Of a stretch of 64,000 nt of DNA, positions 17,420 through 26,824 are shown piece by piece (position 1 is the stretch's first letter; each line of letters begins with the position of its first letter). The position numbers and the translations under genes are program-made. The notes beneath the pieces were generated by a model. It was not told the DNA's origin. It made no database searches and worked only from the letters and a program-made list of their open reading frames with translations. Origin of the DNA: Komagataeibacter sucrofermentans DSM 15973 (GTDB lineage Bacteria; Pseudomonadota; Alphaproteobacteria; Acetobacterales; Acetobacteraceae); contig NZ_CP137157.1 of NCBI RefSeq assembly GCF_040581405.1, forward strand, positions 1,900,001-1,964,000. The letters run 5' to 3'.

Positions 17420-18397
17420 TCAGCGCGTGGCCAGATAGGCTTCGATATCGGCGGGCGTGCCGACCGAGCGGGTCGCGACATCGCCATTGATGCGCTTGAC
17501 CAGCCCCGCCAGCACCTTGCCCGAGCCGATCTCGACAAAGCTGTCCACGCCCATGGCCGCCATGGCATCCACGCTTTCACGCCAGCGCACGGTGCCGGTA
17601 ATCTGGCGCACCAGCAGGTCGCGGATGGTGGCCGGATCGGTCACCTTGCCCGCCGTCACGTTGGCCACCACGGGCACGACGGGGGCCTTGATCTCGGCCT
17701 CGTCCAGCGCCTTGCGCATGGCCTCGGCGGCGGGTTCCATCATCGAGCAGTGGAAGGGAGCGGAAACCGGCAGCTTGAGCGCGCGCTTGACGCCCTGCGC
17801 CTTGGCCAGGTCGATCACGCGGTCGATCGCCGCCATCTCGCCCGCCACGACCACCTGGCCGCCGCCATTGTCGTTGGCCACCTCGATGATCTGCCTGCAG
17901 GTCTTGCCTGCCTCATCGGTAAACGTCGCGGCCTCGGCGCACAGGCTGGCGGCGCGCGCCATGTCCATGCCCACGCCGATCAGCGCCGCCATGCCGCCCT
18001 TGCCCGGCGGCACCGCGGCCTGCATGGCGTTGCCGCGCAGGCGCAGCAGGCGGGCGGTCTGGGCAATGCCCAGCGCACCGGCAGCCGCAAGGGCGGAATA
18101 TTCGCCCAGCGAGTGCCCGGCCACCAGGGCCACGTCGCGCCTGAGGTCCACGCCGCCTTCACGCTCGAGCACCCGCAGCACGGCCAGCGATACGGCCATG
18201 AGCGCGGGCTGGGCGTTGTCGGTGCGGGTCAGATCCTCCATCGGGCCTTCGAACATGAGTTTGGAGAGATGCTGGCCCAGCGCCTCATCAACTTCCTGAA
18301 ACACTTCACGCGCCGGGGCGAAGGCCTCGGCGAGATCGCGCCCCATTCCAACTGACTGACTTCCCTGACCGGGGAAAACAAAGGCTTGCACAGGCAT
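17420..18397 (-). CDS. fabD: Malonyl-CoA:ACP transacylase
   Basis: FabD transfers malonyl from CoA to AcpP. The FPGQGSQ N-terminal motif, the catalytic GHSLGEYSALAAAG serine near residue 95, the FHCSMMEP histidine region near 205 and the C-terminal EIGSGKVL are all present. ATG 18397 (MPVQAF) was chosen; ATG 18406 adds three residues. First gene of the fab cluster. Confidence 0.95.
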   Translation of the reverse strand: MPVQAFVFPGQGSQSVGMGRDLAEAFAPAREVFQEVDEALGQHLSKLMFEGPMEDLTRTDNAQPALMAVSLAVLRVLEREGGVDLRRDVALVAGHSLGEYSALAAAGALGIAQTARLLRLRGNAMQAAVPPGKGGMAALIGVGMDMARAASLCAEAATFTDEAGKTCRQIIEVANDNGGGQVVVAGEMAAIDRVIDLAKAQGVKRALKLPVSAPFHCSMMEPAAEAMRKALDEAEIKAPVVPVVANVTAGKVTDPATIRDLLVRQITGTVRWRESVDAMAAMGVDSFVEIGSGKVLAGLVKRINGDVATRSVGTPADIEAYLATR

Positions 18398-18463
18398 GAC
18401 TTCCATCCAGACTAACTATGGTTCTTGGGTTCATCCGCGTGATGCGGGCTGGGGCGGGCAGTG

Positions 18464-18991
18464 TCAATCATCATCGCGCCCGGCGCGGAGCAGGTGGAGC
18501 AAGAGCAGCAGCACATCCCACGGCACGGCCGCGACCTCACGCACGCGCCAGAACCACCGCCTGCCCCACCGGCGCGCGGCGGGCACGGGTGGTGGTGGCA
18601 CGCGCATGACCTGCCAGCCCATCATGCGCATGAGCACAAGGCAGCGTGGCAGGTGATAGGCGCTGCTGGCCACCGCCACCGGCCCTTTATACCCGCGCTG
18701 GCGCAGCAGCCGCGTGCAGGCGATGACGGAGGCCAGCGTGTCGGGTGCGGTGCCTTCCACCACAACGGCAGAGGCGGGCACGCCTGCGGCTTCAAGCATG
18801 GCGGCCATGACATCCCCCTCCCGCAGGCCCGATGGGGGCGAGAGACCGCCAGTGGGCACGTACAGCACCCGCGCACGGGCCGTGCCAAAAACATGGGCGG
18901 CTGCCACCCGCAGCCACAACGTACGGCTCGGCGTGCCATCGGGCTGGAGCCTTGCTCCAAATATGATGATGGGCAGCGGCGGCTGTGCCAT
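18464..18991 (-). CDS. YdcF/ElyC family DUF218 protein
   Basis: This 175-residue DUF218 protein has the family core: FGARLQPDG at the N-terminus, PTGGLSPPSG and REGDVMAAML in the middle, EGTAPDT, and SSAYHLPR at about residue 110. Family members include the vancomycin-resistance protein SanA and ElyC, with roles in envelope integrity, and the fold can bind nucleotides. This copy lacks an N-terminal membrane helix but has a hydrophobic, Trp-rich C-terminus (about 145-170) that might associate with membrane. It starts 6 bases after the methyltransferase gene and is co-transcribed with it. Confidence 0.75.
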   Translation of the reverse strand: MAQPPLPIIIFGARLQPDGTPSRTLWLRVAAAHVFGTARARVLYVPTGGLSPPSGLREGDVMAAMLEAAGVPASAVVVEGTAPDTLASVIACTRLLRQRGYKGPVAVASSAYHLPRCLVLMRMMGWQVMRVPPPPVPAARRWGRRWFWRVREVAAVPWDVLLLLLHLLRAGRDDD

Positions 18992-18997
18992 GGTCCC

Positions 18998-20272
18998 TCA
19001 GGCAGGCGCGCGCAGCAGCACCCGGTTGAGCGATTCCAGCGTCGTGAATATCTGCGCCCAGATTTTGGCGAAGCGGGGCTGCGAAACACCCCGCGTTTCC
19101 ATGATCGTGGCAAGATCGGCCACCGTGCGCTCGCCGTCGATCAGCGGCAGGATGCCACGCGCCTGCGGCGGCAGGGCAATGGCGACCTGAAGCGTGCCAA
19201 ACGTAAAGGGCAGCCGGTCATCGCTCCCCATCATGCGGGCGAGTTCAAGGCCGGGGATCTCGCGCATGACGGGCACGGCTTGCGGGGCAAACGGATCAGC
19301 CCGCTCAACCGGCTCGTTAGCACGGCGCACATAAGCGACATGGGTGGCCATGTTGCCTGCCACATCCTCCGCCACGGCCTGGCGAGCGCGTTCGGGCAGG
19401 GCCGCGATCCGCTCGCGCAGGCGCGGGTCGGGCAGCAGCAGGGCGGGGTCGTAGCGGGCAGGTTCCATCAGGCACGCTGCCGCGAGCCCCGCGCGGTCAA
19501 GCAGCGCGTGAAAGGCGGTGATGTCATACGCCCGGTCACGCGGGTTGAGCAGCAGGTCATACAGCCCCGCGTCGCCCCCGGTCAGGTGATCGCCAAAATT
19601 GGTGTTCTGCCGCAGCCAGGCGGTGGCGGGCAGATGGCGCATGACGCGACGCGCCACGTCAAGCCGCCCCTTTGGGGCTTCATCCACCGGGGCAAGGCGC
19701 TCAAGGGCGTCCTGCAGCATGTACACGCCCGTGCGGCCATAGGGGGCATAGACCATCAGCCCCATGCCGCCACCGGGCGCGAGCACGCGCTCGAGGGCCG
19801 CAAGCCCGGCATCGGGGTCGGGCAGGTGGTGCAGCACGCCACAGCAGTCGATGTAGTCGAACGGGCCGGGAGCCACCTGCGCGATATCGGTCAGGTCGCC
19901 GCGCACGAAGCGCATGTTCTCCAGCCCGCGCACCGCCGCGCGCTTACTCACGATGTCGAGTGCCGCGGGCGAGCGGTCGAGGCACAGCACCTCGCCCGGC
20001 CGCCCTGCCCGCGCCATGTGGGTGGCCAGCATGATCGCGCCATCGCCCGTGCCACACCCCGCCACCAGCACCCGCAATGGCTGCGCCCGCGGGCGGGTGG
20101 CGCCAAACACCCAGTAATCGATCTCGCGCAGGTGGCTGGGGCTGCCAATCAGCAGCCTGCTTTTTTCCTCACGCGGGTCGCGGGCGGGATAGGGATAATG
20201 CTCGTACTGGGCAAGCAGCCCGGCATCACGCCCGTCATGCGGGGCGGGGGCAGCGCTTTCATCGCGGGTCAT
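18998..20272 (-). CDS. Class I SAM-dependent methyltransferase
   Basis: The protein of 424 residues has a Rossmann methyltransferase domain in its first half: motif I VLVAGCGTGDG near residue 70, the acidic motif II LDRSPAA near 100 and DCCGVLHHLPDPD near 145, followed by the LAPGGGMGLM strand. The N-terminus has an aromatic QYEHYPYPARDP segment. The C-terminal 170 residues form a separate helical region, ending in a winged-helix-like LIDGERTVADLATIM stretch, typical of methyltransferases with a regulatory tail. The substrate is unknown. The gene lies 8 bases after the OpuAC-like gene and 6 before ydcF. Confidence 0.75.
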   Translation of the reverse strand: MTRDESAAPAPHDGRDAGLLAQYEHYPYPARDPREEKSRLLIGSPSHLREIDYWVFGATRPRAQPLRVLVAGCGTGDGAIMLATHMARAGRPGEVLCLDRSPAALDIVSKRAAVRGLENMRFVRGDLTDIAQVAPGPFDYIDCCGVLHHLPDPDAGLAALERVLAPGGGMGLMVYAPYGRTGVYMLQDALERLAPVDEAPKGRLDVARRVMRHLPATAWLRQNTNFGDHLTGGDAGLYDLLLNPRDRAYDITAFHALLDRAGLAAACLMEPARYDPALLLPDPRLRERIAALPERARQAVAEDVAGNMATHVAYVRRANEPVERADPFAPQAVPVMREIPGLELARMMGSDDRLPFTFGTLQVAIALPPQARGILPLIDGERTVADLATIMETRGVSQPRFAKIWAQIFTTLESLNRVLLRAPA

Positions 20273-20280
20273 GGTGGGCC

Positions 20281-21039
20281 TCAGCGCGGCAGCAGCTTGC
20301 CGCGCTGCCAGGCCTCGGCCGCCTCTTCAGCGCTCATGCCCTCGAAGCGCATGGCATGGTCGAGCGCGCTGACCACCTTGTTGCCCAGCGTCAGTTCATC
20401 GAGTTCGTCGAGCAGGTCGGTATCCATTTCAGGCCGGGCTGCCGAACGCAGCAGGATGCGGGCTTCCTGCTCCGCACCATAGCTGCCCTTGGGGTCATCG
20501 AGCGCAAGCAGTTTCTGGCCGTAATGCACGAAGGAAGGCTGCCATGCGGGAATGATCTCGGGCAGGCTGCCCTCCAGCACCCGGGCTGCGTGGTCATAGG
20601 CCTCCGCATCGGGGCGCGCGGCGATGGTGTAGCCTGCCTCGGTCAGGTTATAGGCGGCCACGACCTGGCGCACCCGGTCGAGCAGCGAGGCGGGGGTCAC
20701 GATCTCGCGGCTTACGGGGCAGTCCGCTGCGGCGAGTCCTGCAATCGCGCTCACGCCCGTGGCCGCAGCCTCCGGCACACTCCAGCCAAAGGTAGGGCGA
20801 TAAAGCTGGCCGAAGGCTTCCATGCCCAGTTCGGGGGCCAGGAAGGCTGCGTCCACATCAGGCAGCCAGGCCGAAACGAACAGGTCCACATCGCCACGGC
20901 GCATGTGCTCGATCATTTCCGCGCGCGGGGCAACGACGTATTCAATTTCCAGCTCATAGGCTTCAAGCACGCGGGCAACAGCGGCGGCGGAGGCCTGCTG
21001 CACGGTTTCATCAAGGTGCCCGAGGGTAACGGTGGTCAT
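20281..21039 (-). CDS. OpuAC-like glycine betaine-type substrate-binding protein without signal peptide
   Basis: This 252-residue periplasmic-binding fold of the OpuAC/ProX group is recognisable from the VTLGHLDET start, the FVSAWLPDVD aromatic/acidic binding loop near residue 60 and IIPAWQPSF near 160. These proteins normally deliver betaine or choline to an ABC importer. Here neither a signal peptide nor a lipobox is visible and there is no neighbouring permease or ATPase, so the protein may be a cytoplasmic ligand sensor or an orphan component. It lies upstream of the methyltransferase in the same operon. Start ATG 21039 is preceded by AAGGAGTG. Confidence 0.75.
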   Translation of the reverse strand: MTTVTLGHLDETVQQASAAAVARVLEAYELEIEYVVAPRAEMIEHMRRGDVDLFVSAWLPDVDAAFLAPELGMEAFGQLYRPTFGWSVPEAAATGVSAIAGLAAADCPVSREIVTPASLLDRVRQVVAAYNLTEAGYTIAARPDAEAYDHAARVLEGSLPEIIPAWQPSFVHYGQKLLALDDPKGSYGAEQEARILLRSAARPEMDTDLLDELDELTLGNKVVSALDHAMRFEGMSAEEAAEAWQRGKLLPR

Positions 21040-21076
21040 ATAGTTTCACTCCTTGGTGGCAAGTGTGCCCGGCCCG

Positions 21077-21859
21077 TCAGCCCTGCTGCTGGGGAACCTG
21101 CGCCGCGTGCCCGGTCTGGACCGGCGCCTTGCGCTGGGGATGCGCGGCTGCAACGGCATAGTCAAATACGATGGTGGTGACGATATAGGGTGCCGCGAAT
21201 TTCTTGAAGGCTTCATGCGCGGGGTCGAAATAGGCCGGGTCGGTCACGACCGGGCGGCCCACGTAATAATTGCGGTCCCCCTCCGAACTGAAGGTGACGA
21301 CGAAGGCCTGCTGCAGCCCCTCATCCACGCCCTCGCCGCTGATCTGCGCGCCGGTCTCGATCGAGACCACCACGGGCGAGCCATCCTCGCGGCGCGAAGT
21401 ACGGGCCAGCGCCATGAACCGGCGCACCACCTCGGCGCGCTGCTCATCGGTGATGGTGGGCAGAAAGCGGAACAGGACGATATGGCGCACAAGACCACGG
21501 TGGAAACCCGCCGAAGTGAAGCGCAGCAGCCCCACCTGCGATGCCATGAGCCGCTCGGCGCGCGTGGCGTCGCTGATCGATGACTCGGCAGGCGCATCCG
21601 CCACGGGAGCCGGAGCGGAAGCTGGAGCCGCCGGGGCGGGGGGCGCCGCCTGAACCGGAACTGCAGGAGCCGCCGGAACTGGTGTCGGAGCCGGAGCGGG
21701 AGCCACGGGAGTGTCCGGGGCCGTGGGCTGGGCCGGAGCCACGGCAGCGTTCGGGGCGGGCGTTGCAGGCACGTCGTCCGCCCACGCGGTTCCTGCCATG
21801 CACAGGCAGCCCGCCGCGATGATGGCAGCCTGTCCCGCCCTGATGTCACGCACCTTCAT
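21077..21859 (-). CDS. Exported Dabb-domain protein with Ala/Pro-rich linker
   Basis: The N-terminus is a signal peptide (residues 1-27, ending TAWA). Residues about 28-90 form an Ala/Pro/Val-rich low-complexity linker that may span the cell wall. The C-terminal part from about residue 115 starts RHIVLFRF and matches the stress-responsive alpha/beta-barrel (Dabb) fold, with VTFSSEGDRNYYV and DPAHEAFKKFAAPY as the conserved later strands. Dabb domains are dimeric and mostly cytoplasmic, so an exported version with a long linker is unusual. No enzymatic residues can be assigned. It is separated from its neighbours by 37 and 34 bases. Confidence 0.65.
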   Translation of the reverse strand: MKVRDIRAGQAAIIAAGCLCMAGTAWADDVPATPAPNAAVAPAQPTAPDTPVAPAPAPTPVPAAPAVPVQAAPPAPAAPASAPAPVADAPAESSISDATRAERLMASQVGLLRFTSAGFHRGLVRHIVLFRFLPTITDEQRAEVVRRFMALARTSRREDGSPVVVSIETGAQISGEGVDEGLQQAFVVTFSSEGDRNYYVGRPVVTDPAYFDPAHEAFKKFAAPYIVTTIVFDYAVAAAHPQRKAPVQTGHAAQVPQQQG

Positions 21860-21893
21860 TCAGTCTTCATTCCTTTCATGCGGCAGCCCGGAG

Positions 21894-22718
21894 TCAGGCT
21901 GCGGCGGTCATCCGCGCGAATTTGCGCTGGCGCATCATGAGCAGGCGGTACACCGCGCTGCTGATCAGCCCGCTCAGCCGCCCGTGGGGCGTCCAGCCAA
22001 TGGTCTTGAGAATCATGCCCGTGACCCGCACGGCATGGCGCGGCCTGTACAGCCCCAGCGCGCGCGACATGTAGGCCGCGATGCAGCGCCGGTGATCATA
22101 GGGCATGGAGGCGGGCTCGTTGGTGGTGTGGAAGGCGGAGGCGAGTTCGTCATCCTCGCTTTCCGTCACCCGGCCCAGCGCTATGCGGGTGCGCTGCCAC
22201 GCGCCAAGGCGCTCGCGCCGCAGGTAGCGGCGCATGTGGTCATAGAACAGCTTGAAGTGCCGGTATTCATCGGCTGCGATCTGCTTGCATATGGCCTTGA
22301 GCAATGGCTCGTCGGTTGCATCCGCCAGCGCGGTGTAGAAGGAGGACGTTCCCGTCTCGACCATGCAGCGCGCGATCAGTTCCCCCGTGCGCGAGCCGCG
22401 TATGGAGGCATCCACGTCAAGGTCGAGGCTGTAGGCCTGCCGGTAGCGCGCGAAGGCGGCCATATAGTCCCAGCCCGGGTCGGCCAGCATGGCCCAGCGG
22501 CCCAGCGCATCGCCGTGCTGCACTTCCTCTACCGCCCAGTTATCCGCCGCGCGGGCAAAAGCGGGGTCATCGGCAAAGACATTCTTCAGGTAGCGGGCAT
22601 AATCAAGGCCATTACGCTCCACGACCGATGCCGCCTTGATGACGGGTATCATGTCAGGGTCCACCCGTTGCGGGTCGAAACTGTTCCAGTTCATCTGTTC
22701 AATGCGCCAGTGTTTCAT
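21894..22718 (-). CDS. Ferritin-like di-iron domain protein
   Basis: From ATG 22718 (MKHWRIEQMNW) the protein has 274 residues. Four helices with carboxylate ligands are visible: a Glu in VVERNGLDY (near 32), ExxH in EEVQHGDAL (near 65), a Glu in VETGTSSFY (near 120) and ExxH in DEYRHFKLFY (near 150). This is the pattern of a di-iron carboxylate protein such as acyl-ACP desaturase, AurF-type N-oxygenase or rubrerythrin-like peroxidase. The C-terminal third is basic. A longer frame to 22835 exists but contains no family sequence. The gene is divergent from sucC with a 185-base shared upstream region. Substrate unknown. Confidence 0.7.
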   Translation of the reverse strand: MKHWRIEQMNWNSFDPQRVDPDMIPVIKAASVVERNGLDYARYLKNVFADDPAFARAADNWAVEEVQHGDALGRWAMLADPGWDYMAAFARYRQAYSLDLDVDASIRGSRTGELIARCMVETGTSSFYTALADATDEPLLKAICKQIAADEYRHFKLFYDHMRRYLRRERLGAWQRTRIALGRVTESEDDELASAFHTTNEPASMPYDHRRCIAAYMSRALGLYRPRHAVRVTGMILKTIGWTPHGRLSGLISSAVYRLLMMRQRKFARMTAAA

Positions 22719-22903
22719 CGCAACCTGCTCTTGTACTTTTTCTCCATGAAGGCGCGCCCAGCGTGCCATTGATGGAGAGGACATGACACATGTTTCATGT
22801 TTACGCCAATCCTGACACCATCCCACCCCTGTCATTGCGCTGCCAAATCATGCTAGGGGCCTAGCCCGACACCACCAATAAGAACGACAGATTGGGTCGC
22901 CAC

Positions 22904-24103
22904 ATGAATATTCACGAATATCAGGCAAAGGCGCTCCTGCGCTCCTACGGCATGCCCGTGCCAGAAGGACATGCCGCCACCACCGCCGGGCAAGCCGCCG
23001 ACGCAGCCAAAGCGCTTGGCGCGCCGGTTACCGTGGTCAAGGCGCAGATCCACGCAGGCGGGCGCGGGGCCGGGCATTTTGCAGGCAACCCCGAGGGTAA
23101 GGGCGGCGTGCGCCTCGCCCGCACCTCCGCCGAGGTGACGCAGGCCGCCCAGGCCATGCTCGGCCAGGTACTCGTGACAAAACAGACCGGGCCTGCAGGT
23201 CGCCTCGTGCGCACGCTGTATGTCGAATCCGGCTGCGATATCGCGCGCGAACTGTATTTTTCCATGCTGGTCGACCGGGTGACCGGGCGCGTGGTCATTG
23301 TCGCCTCGCCTGATGGCGGCATGGAGATCGAGGACGTCGCGGCCCGCACGCCCGAGCGCATCTTCAAGGAATACATCGACCCCGCAATGGGCCTGTGCGA
23401 CTACCAGTCACGCGCGCTGGCCGTGCGCCTGGGCCTGAAGGGGCGCGAGATCCGCGCGTTTCAGGGCGTGGTGCGCGCGGCCTATACCGCGTTCACCAGC
23501 CTTGACGCCGCCATTGTCGAGATCAACCCGCTGGTCGTGACCGGCGCGGGCGACCTGCTGGCACTCGACGCCAAGATGTCGTTCGACGAGAACGCGCTCT
23601 ACCGCCACCCCGAGGTTGCGAAGCTGCGCGACGAGCACGAAGAAGACCCCCGTGAGCGCGAAGCCGCCGAATATGGCCTGGCCTATGTGGGGCTGGACGG
23701 CAATATCGGCTGCATGGTCAACGGCGCGGGCCTGGCCATGGCCACGATGGACATCATCAAGATGGAAGGCGAGGAGCCTGCCAACTTCCTTGATGTTGGT
23801 GGCGGCGCGACAAAAGAGCGCGTGGCGGCCGCTTTCCGCATCCTCATCGGCGACCCCAAGGTGCGCGGCATCCTGGTCAACATCTTTGGCGGCATCATGC
23901 GCTGCGACGTGATTGCCGAGGCCATCATCGCCGCCTCGCACGAGACCGGGCTGAACGTGCCGCTGGTGGTGCGCCTGGCGGGCACCAATGTCGATCGCGG
24001 CAAGGCGCTGCTGGCTGAATCCGGCCTGACCATCATCCCCGCCGATGACCTGGGCGATGCCGCCCGCAAGATCGTAGCCGCCGTCCGTAACGCGGGAGCC
24101 TGA
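22904..24103 (+). CDS. sucC: Succinate-CoA ligase (ADP-forming) subunit beta
   Basis: This 399-residue ATP-grasp protein begins [12 protein letters not shown]. The ATP-grasp core contains [12 protein letters not shown] and IEINPLV, and the C-terminal CoA-ligase domain has [13 protein letters not shown]. With SucD it interconverts succinyl-CoA and succinate with ATP/ADP in the TCA cycle. ATG 22904 is preferred over the upstream frame start at 22892. Some relatives use malate (MtkA), but the gene neighbourhood gives no sign of a serine-cycle pathway. sucD follows after 3 bases. Confidence 0.88.
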   Translation: MNIHEYQAKALLRSYGMPVPEGHAATTAGQAADAAKALGAPVTVVKAQIHAGGRGAGHFAGNPEGKGGVRLARTSAEVTQAAQAMLGQVLVTKQTGPAGRLVRTLYVESGCDIARELYFSMLVDRVTGRVVIVASPDGGMEIEDVAARTPERIFKEYIDPAMGLCDYQSRALAVRLGLKGREIRAFQGVVRAAYTAFTSLDAAIVEINPLVVTGAGDLLALDAKMSFDENALYRHPEVAKLRDEHEEDPREREAAEYGLAYVGLDGNIGCMVNGAGLAMATMDIIKMEGEEPANFLDVGGGATKERVAAAFRILIGDPKVRGILVNIFGGIMRCDVIAEAIIAASHETGLNVPLVVRLAGTNVDRGKALLAESGLTIIPADDLGDAARKIVAAVRNAGA

Positions 24104-24106
24104 GCC

Positions 24107-24979
24107 ATGTCCATTCTCGTCAACAAATCCACCAAGGTGATCACGCAGGGCTTTACCGGCGCGCAGGGCACCTTCCACACCGAGCAGGCGCTGGCCTACG
24201 GCACCCACGTGGTGGGCGGTGTAACCCCTGGCAAGGGCGGCAGCGTGCATCTGGGCCTGCCCGTGTTCGACACCGTGGCGCAGGCGCGGGCCGCAACCGG
24301 GGCCGACGCCTCGGTCATCTATGTGCCGCCCGCAGGTGCTGCCGATGCCATCCTTGAGGCCATCGCCGCTGGCATTCCGCTGATCGTGTGCATTACCGAG
24401 GGCATTCCCGTGCAGGACATGGTGCGCGTGCGCGCGGCGCTGGAGCAGTCGGGCAGCCTGCTCATCGGCCCCAACTGCCCCGGCATCATCACGCCCGATG
24501 AATGCAAGATCGGCATCATGCCCGGCCCCATCCACCGCCGCGGGCACGTGGGCATCGTCTCGCGCTCGGGCACCCTGACCTATGAGGCCGTGGCCCAGAC
24601 CACCGCCATCGGCCAGGGCCAGAGCACCTGCGTGGGCATTGGCGGCGACCCGGTCAAGGGCATGGACTTCACCGATGTGCTCGCCCGCATGATCGAAGAC
24701 CCCGACACGCATTCCATCGTCATGATCGGCGAGATCGGTGGCACGTCGGAAATCGACGGGGCGGAACTGATCCGCGCAAGCGGCACGCACAAGCCCGTGG
24801 TGGGCTTCATTGCCGGCGCCACCGCCCCTCCCGGCCGCCGCATGGGCCATGCGGGCGCGGTCATTACCGGCGGGCACGAGACCGCAAGCGCCAAGATCGA
24901 GGCCCTGCGCGAGGCGGGCATCCATGTTGCCCCCAGCCCCGCCGAACTGGGCACGACACTGGCCCGCGTGCTGGGCTGA
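24107..24979 (+). CDS. sucD: Succinate-CoA ligase subunit alpha
   Basis: This 290-residue partner of SucC has an N-terminal CoA-binding Rossmann domain ([10 protein letters not shown] near 15-24) and a phosphohistidine domain. The active-site His248 sits in [11 protein letters not shown], and the GPNCPGII and [10 protein letters not shown] signatures are intact. The His carries phosphate between ATP and succinyl-CoA. The gene ends at a strong terminator, so sucCD forms its own transcription unit. Confidence 0.9.
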   Translation: MSILVNKSTKVITQGFTGAQGTFHTEQALAYGTHVVGGVTPGKGGSVHLGLPVFDTVAQARAATGADASVIYVPPAGAADAILEAIAAGIPLIVCITEGIPVQDMVRVRAALEQSGSLLIGPNCPGIITPDECKIGIMPGPIHRRGHVGIVSRSGTLTYEAVAQTTAIGQGQSTCVGIGGDPVKGMDFTDVLARMIEDPDTHSIVMIGEIGGTSEIDGAELIRASGTHKPVVGFIAGATAPPGRRMGHAGAVITGGHETASAKIEALREAGIHVAPSPAELGTTLARVLG

Positions 24980-24988
24980 CCCCCGTTT

Positions 24989-25036
24989 CCGGCGATGGCC
25001 CCATAGCAATAAAAGAGTGGCCATCGCCGGTTTTGT
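24989..25036 (+). terminator. Intrinsic terminator after sucD
   Basis: CCGGCGATGGCC (24989-25000) pairs perfectly with GGCCATCGCCGG (25019-25030) over an 18-base loop and is followed by TTTTGT. It lies 9 bases after the sucD stop and upstream of bioB. Confidence 0.85.
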
Positions 25037-25088
25037 ATGGCACAGCCGGAAGCGTTTTTTCCACCACCCGCCAGAGGATCTAAGCCCG

Positions 25089-26099
25089 ATGCCCGATGGG
25101 AGCAGCCCGGATACCCTGCCCTTGCATGGCACCCCCATGCCCCCCGTCCGCACGGACTGGACGCGCGATGAAGTCGCGGCCCTCATGGCCCTGCCCTTCC
25201 CCGACCTGATCTACCGTGCCCAGACCGTGCACCGCGCGCGCTTTGACCCCACGGAAATGCAGATCTCGACCCTGCTGTCGATCAAGACCGGCGGCTGCCC
25301 CGAGGACTGCGCCTACTGCCCCCAGAGCGCCGTGCACGAGGATGGCGGCGTCAAGGCCAGCCGCCTCATGGCGGTGGAAGAAGTGCTGAAGGAAGCCCGC
25401 GCCGCCAAGGCCGCCGGTGCCGCGCGCTTCTGCATGGGTGCTGCCTGGCGCAGCCCCAAGGAGCATGACCTCGAGACCGTGTGCGCCATGGTCGAGGGCG
25501 TGAAGGCGCTGGGGCTGGAAAGCTGCGTGACGCTGGGCATGCTCGACAACAGGCAGGCGCATAAGCTCCGGGATGCCGGGCTGGACTACTACAACCACAA
25601 TATCGATACCTCGCCCGAATATTATGGCGACATCATCTCGACCCGCACCTTTCAGGACCGGCTCGATACGCTGGAAAACGTGCGTGACGCGGGCATCAAT
25701 GTCTGCTGTGGCGGGATCGTGGGCATGGGCGAGGACAGCACCGACCGCGCGGGCATGATCGCGACCCTGGCCAGCCTGCCCCGCCACCCCGAGAGCGTGC
25801 CGATCAACATGCTGGTGCGCGTGGAAGGCACCCCCCTCGCCGACAGGGCCGAGGCGGTTGACCCGATCGAGTTCGTGCGCACCATTGCCGCCGCCCGCAT
25901 CACCATGCCTGCCAGCCGCGTGCGCCTTGCCGCAGGCCGCGAGGACATGACCGATGAAGCCCAGACCCTATGTTTCCTGGCGGGTGCGAACTCCATTTTC
26001 TATGGCGAGCGCCTGCTGACCACCCCCAATCCCGCAGCCCTGCGCGACCGGCAACTGCTTGACCGGCTGGGCATGCATACATCCGACAGACAGGGCTGA
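25089..26099 (+). CDS. bioB: Biotin synthase
   Basis: This radical SAM enzyme inserts sulfur into dethiobiotin, the last step of biotin synthesis. The cluster-binding cysteines are Cys70, Cys74 and Cys77 in [10 protein letters not shown]. The second cluster's residues lie downstream ([10 protein letters not shown] and the [12 protein letters not shown] region). The 336-residue length from ATG 25089 is normal; the longer frame upstream runs through sucD and the terminator and is not coding. No other biotin genes are nearby. Confidence 0.93.
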   Translation: MPDGSSPDTLPLHGTPMPPVRTDWTRDEVAALMALPFPDLIYRAQTVHRARFDPTEMQISTLLSIKTGGCPEDCAYCPQSAVHEDGGVKASRLMAVEEVLKEARAAKAAGAARFCMGAAWRSPKEHDLETVCAMVEGVKALGLESCVTLGMLDNRQAHKLRDAGLDYYNHNIDTSPEYYGDIISTRTFQDRLDTLENVRDAGINVCCGGIVGMGEDSTDRAGMIATLASLPRHPESVPINMLVRVEGTPLADRAEAVDPIEFVRTIAAARITMPASRVRLAAGREDMTDEAQTLCFLAGANSIFYGERLLTTPNPAALRDRQLLDRLGMHTSDRQG

Positions 26100-26107
26100 A
26101 CCCGACG

Positions 26108-26137
26108 CGGCCGGGCGGGGACCGGCCGGGGCATTTT
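26108..26137 (+). terminator. Possible weak terminator after bioB
   Basis: CGGCCGG (26108-26114) and CCGGCCG (26122-26128) form a GC-rich stem with a 7-base loop, followed by GGGCATTTT. The T-run is short, so termination is probably partial. Confidence 0.45.
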
Positions 26138-26186
26138 CCCATGCTGGCCCCTGTTATCTGGCCACGTGCATCACGAAATCTGGAAC

Positions 26187-26822
26187 ATGTCCTATACCGT
26201 AAAGGAAATCTTCCCCACCCTGCAGGGTGAGGGCGCACAGGCCGGGCGCACCGCCGTGTTCTGCCGCTTTGCGGGGTGCAACCTGTGGAGCGGGCTGGAG
26301 CGTGACCGCGCCAAAGCCATCTGCCAGTTCTGCGATACGGATTTCATCGGAACGGATGGCACCGGCGGTGGCCGCTTTGCCGATGCCGATGCCCTGGCCG
26401 ACGCCATCGCCGCGCAATGGCCCGGCCCTGATGCCGCGCGGGCCTTCGTGGTGTTTACCGGCGGCGAACCGCTGCTGCAGCTTGATGCGGCGCTGATTGC
26501 CGCAGTCCAGGCGCGCGGGTTTGAAGTCGCGGTGGAAACCAACGGCACCCTGCCCGCCCCCGCAGGCATCGACTGGCTGTGCGTCAGCCCCAAGGCAGGG
26601 GCCGTGCTGGTGCAGAAATCGGGGCACGAACTCAAGCTGGTCTACCCCCAGCCCGACCTGCACCCCGCCGATGTGGCGGGGCTGGATTTCAGGCAGTTCT
26701 GGCTCCAGCCCATGGATGATGCCCGCCGCAACCACAACACGGCGGCAGCAGTTGACTACTGCATGCGCCACCCGCAATGGCGGCTGTCGCTCCAGACCCA
26801 CAAGCTGATCGGGATCCCCTGA
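26187..26822 (+). CDS. queE: 7-carboxy-7-deazaguanine synthase
   Basis: QueE is the radical SAM enzyme that contracts 6-carboxytetrahydropterin to the 7-deazaguanine core on the path to queuosine. The 4Fe-4S ligands follow the CX14CX2C form of the family: Cys31 in FAGCNLW, Cys46 and Cys49 in [13 protein letters not shown] near residue 92 is the SAM-binding glycine motif. ATG 26187 gives [16 protein letters not shown], the usual N-terminus. It is followed by queC after 2 bases and queD, so three consecutive preQ0 genes form an operon. Confidence 0.92.
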   Translation: MSYTVKEIFPTLQGEGAQAGRTAVFCRFAGCNLWSGLERDRAKAICQFCDTDFIGTDGTGGGRFADADALADAIAAQWPGPDAARAFVVFTGGEPLLQLDAALIAAVQARGFEVAVETNGTLPAPAGIDWLCVSPKAGAVLVQKSGHELKLVYPQPDLHPADVAGLDFRQFWLQPMDDARRNHNTAAAVDYCMRHPQWRLSLQTHKLIGIP

Positions 26823-26824
26823 AC

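Noticed and set aside
18461-20482. Open frame of 673 codons on the plus strand over ydcF and the methyltransferase
   Set aside because: It is antisense to genes with intact motifs, and its composition is that of a shadow frame.
23408-25186. Open frame of 592 codons on the minus strand over sucC and sucD
   Set aside because: sucC and sucD are unambiguous on the plus strand. The frame also runs through the sucD terminator and has no recognisable domain.
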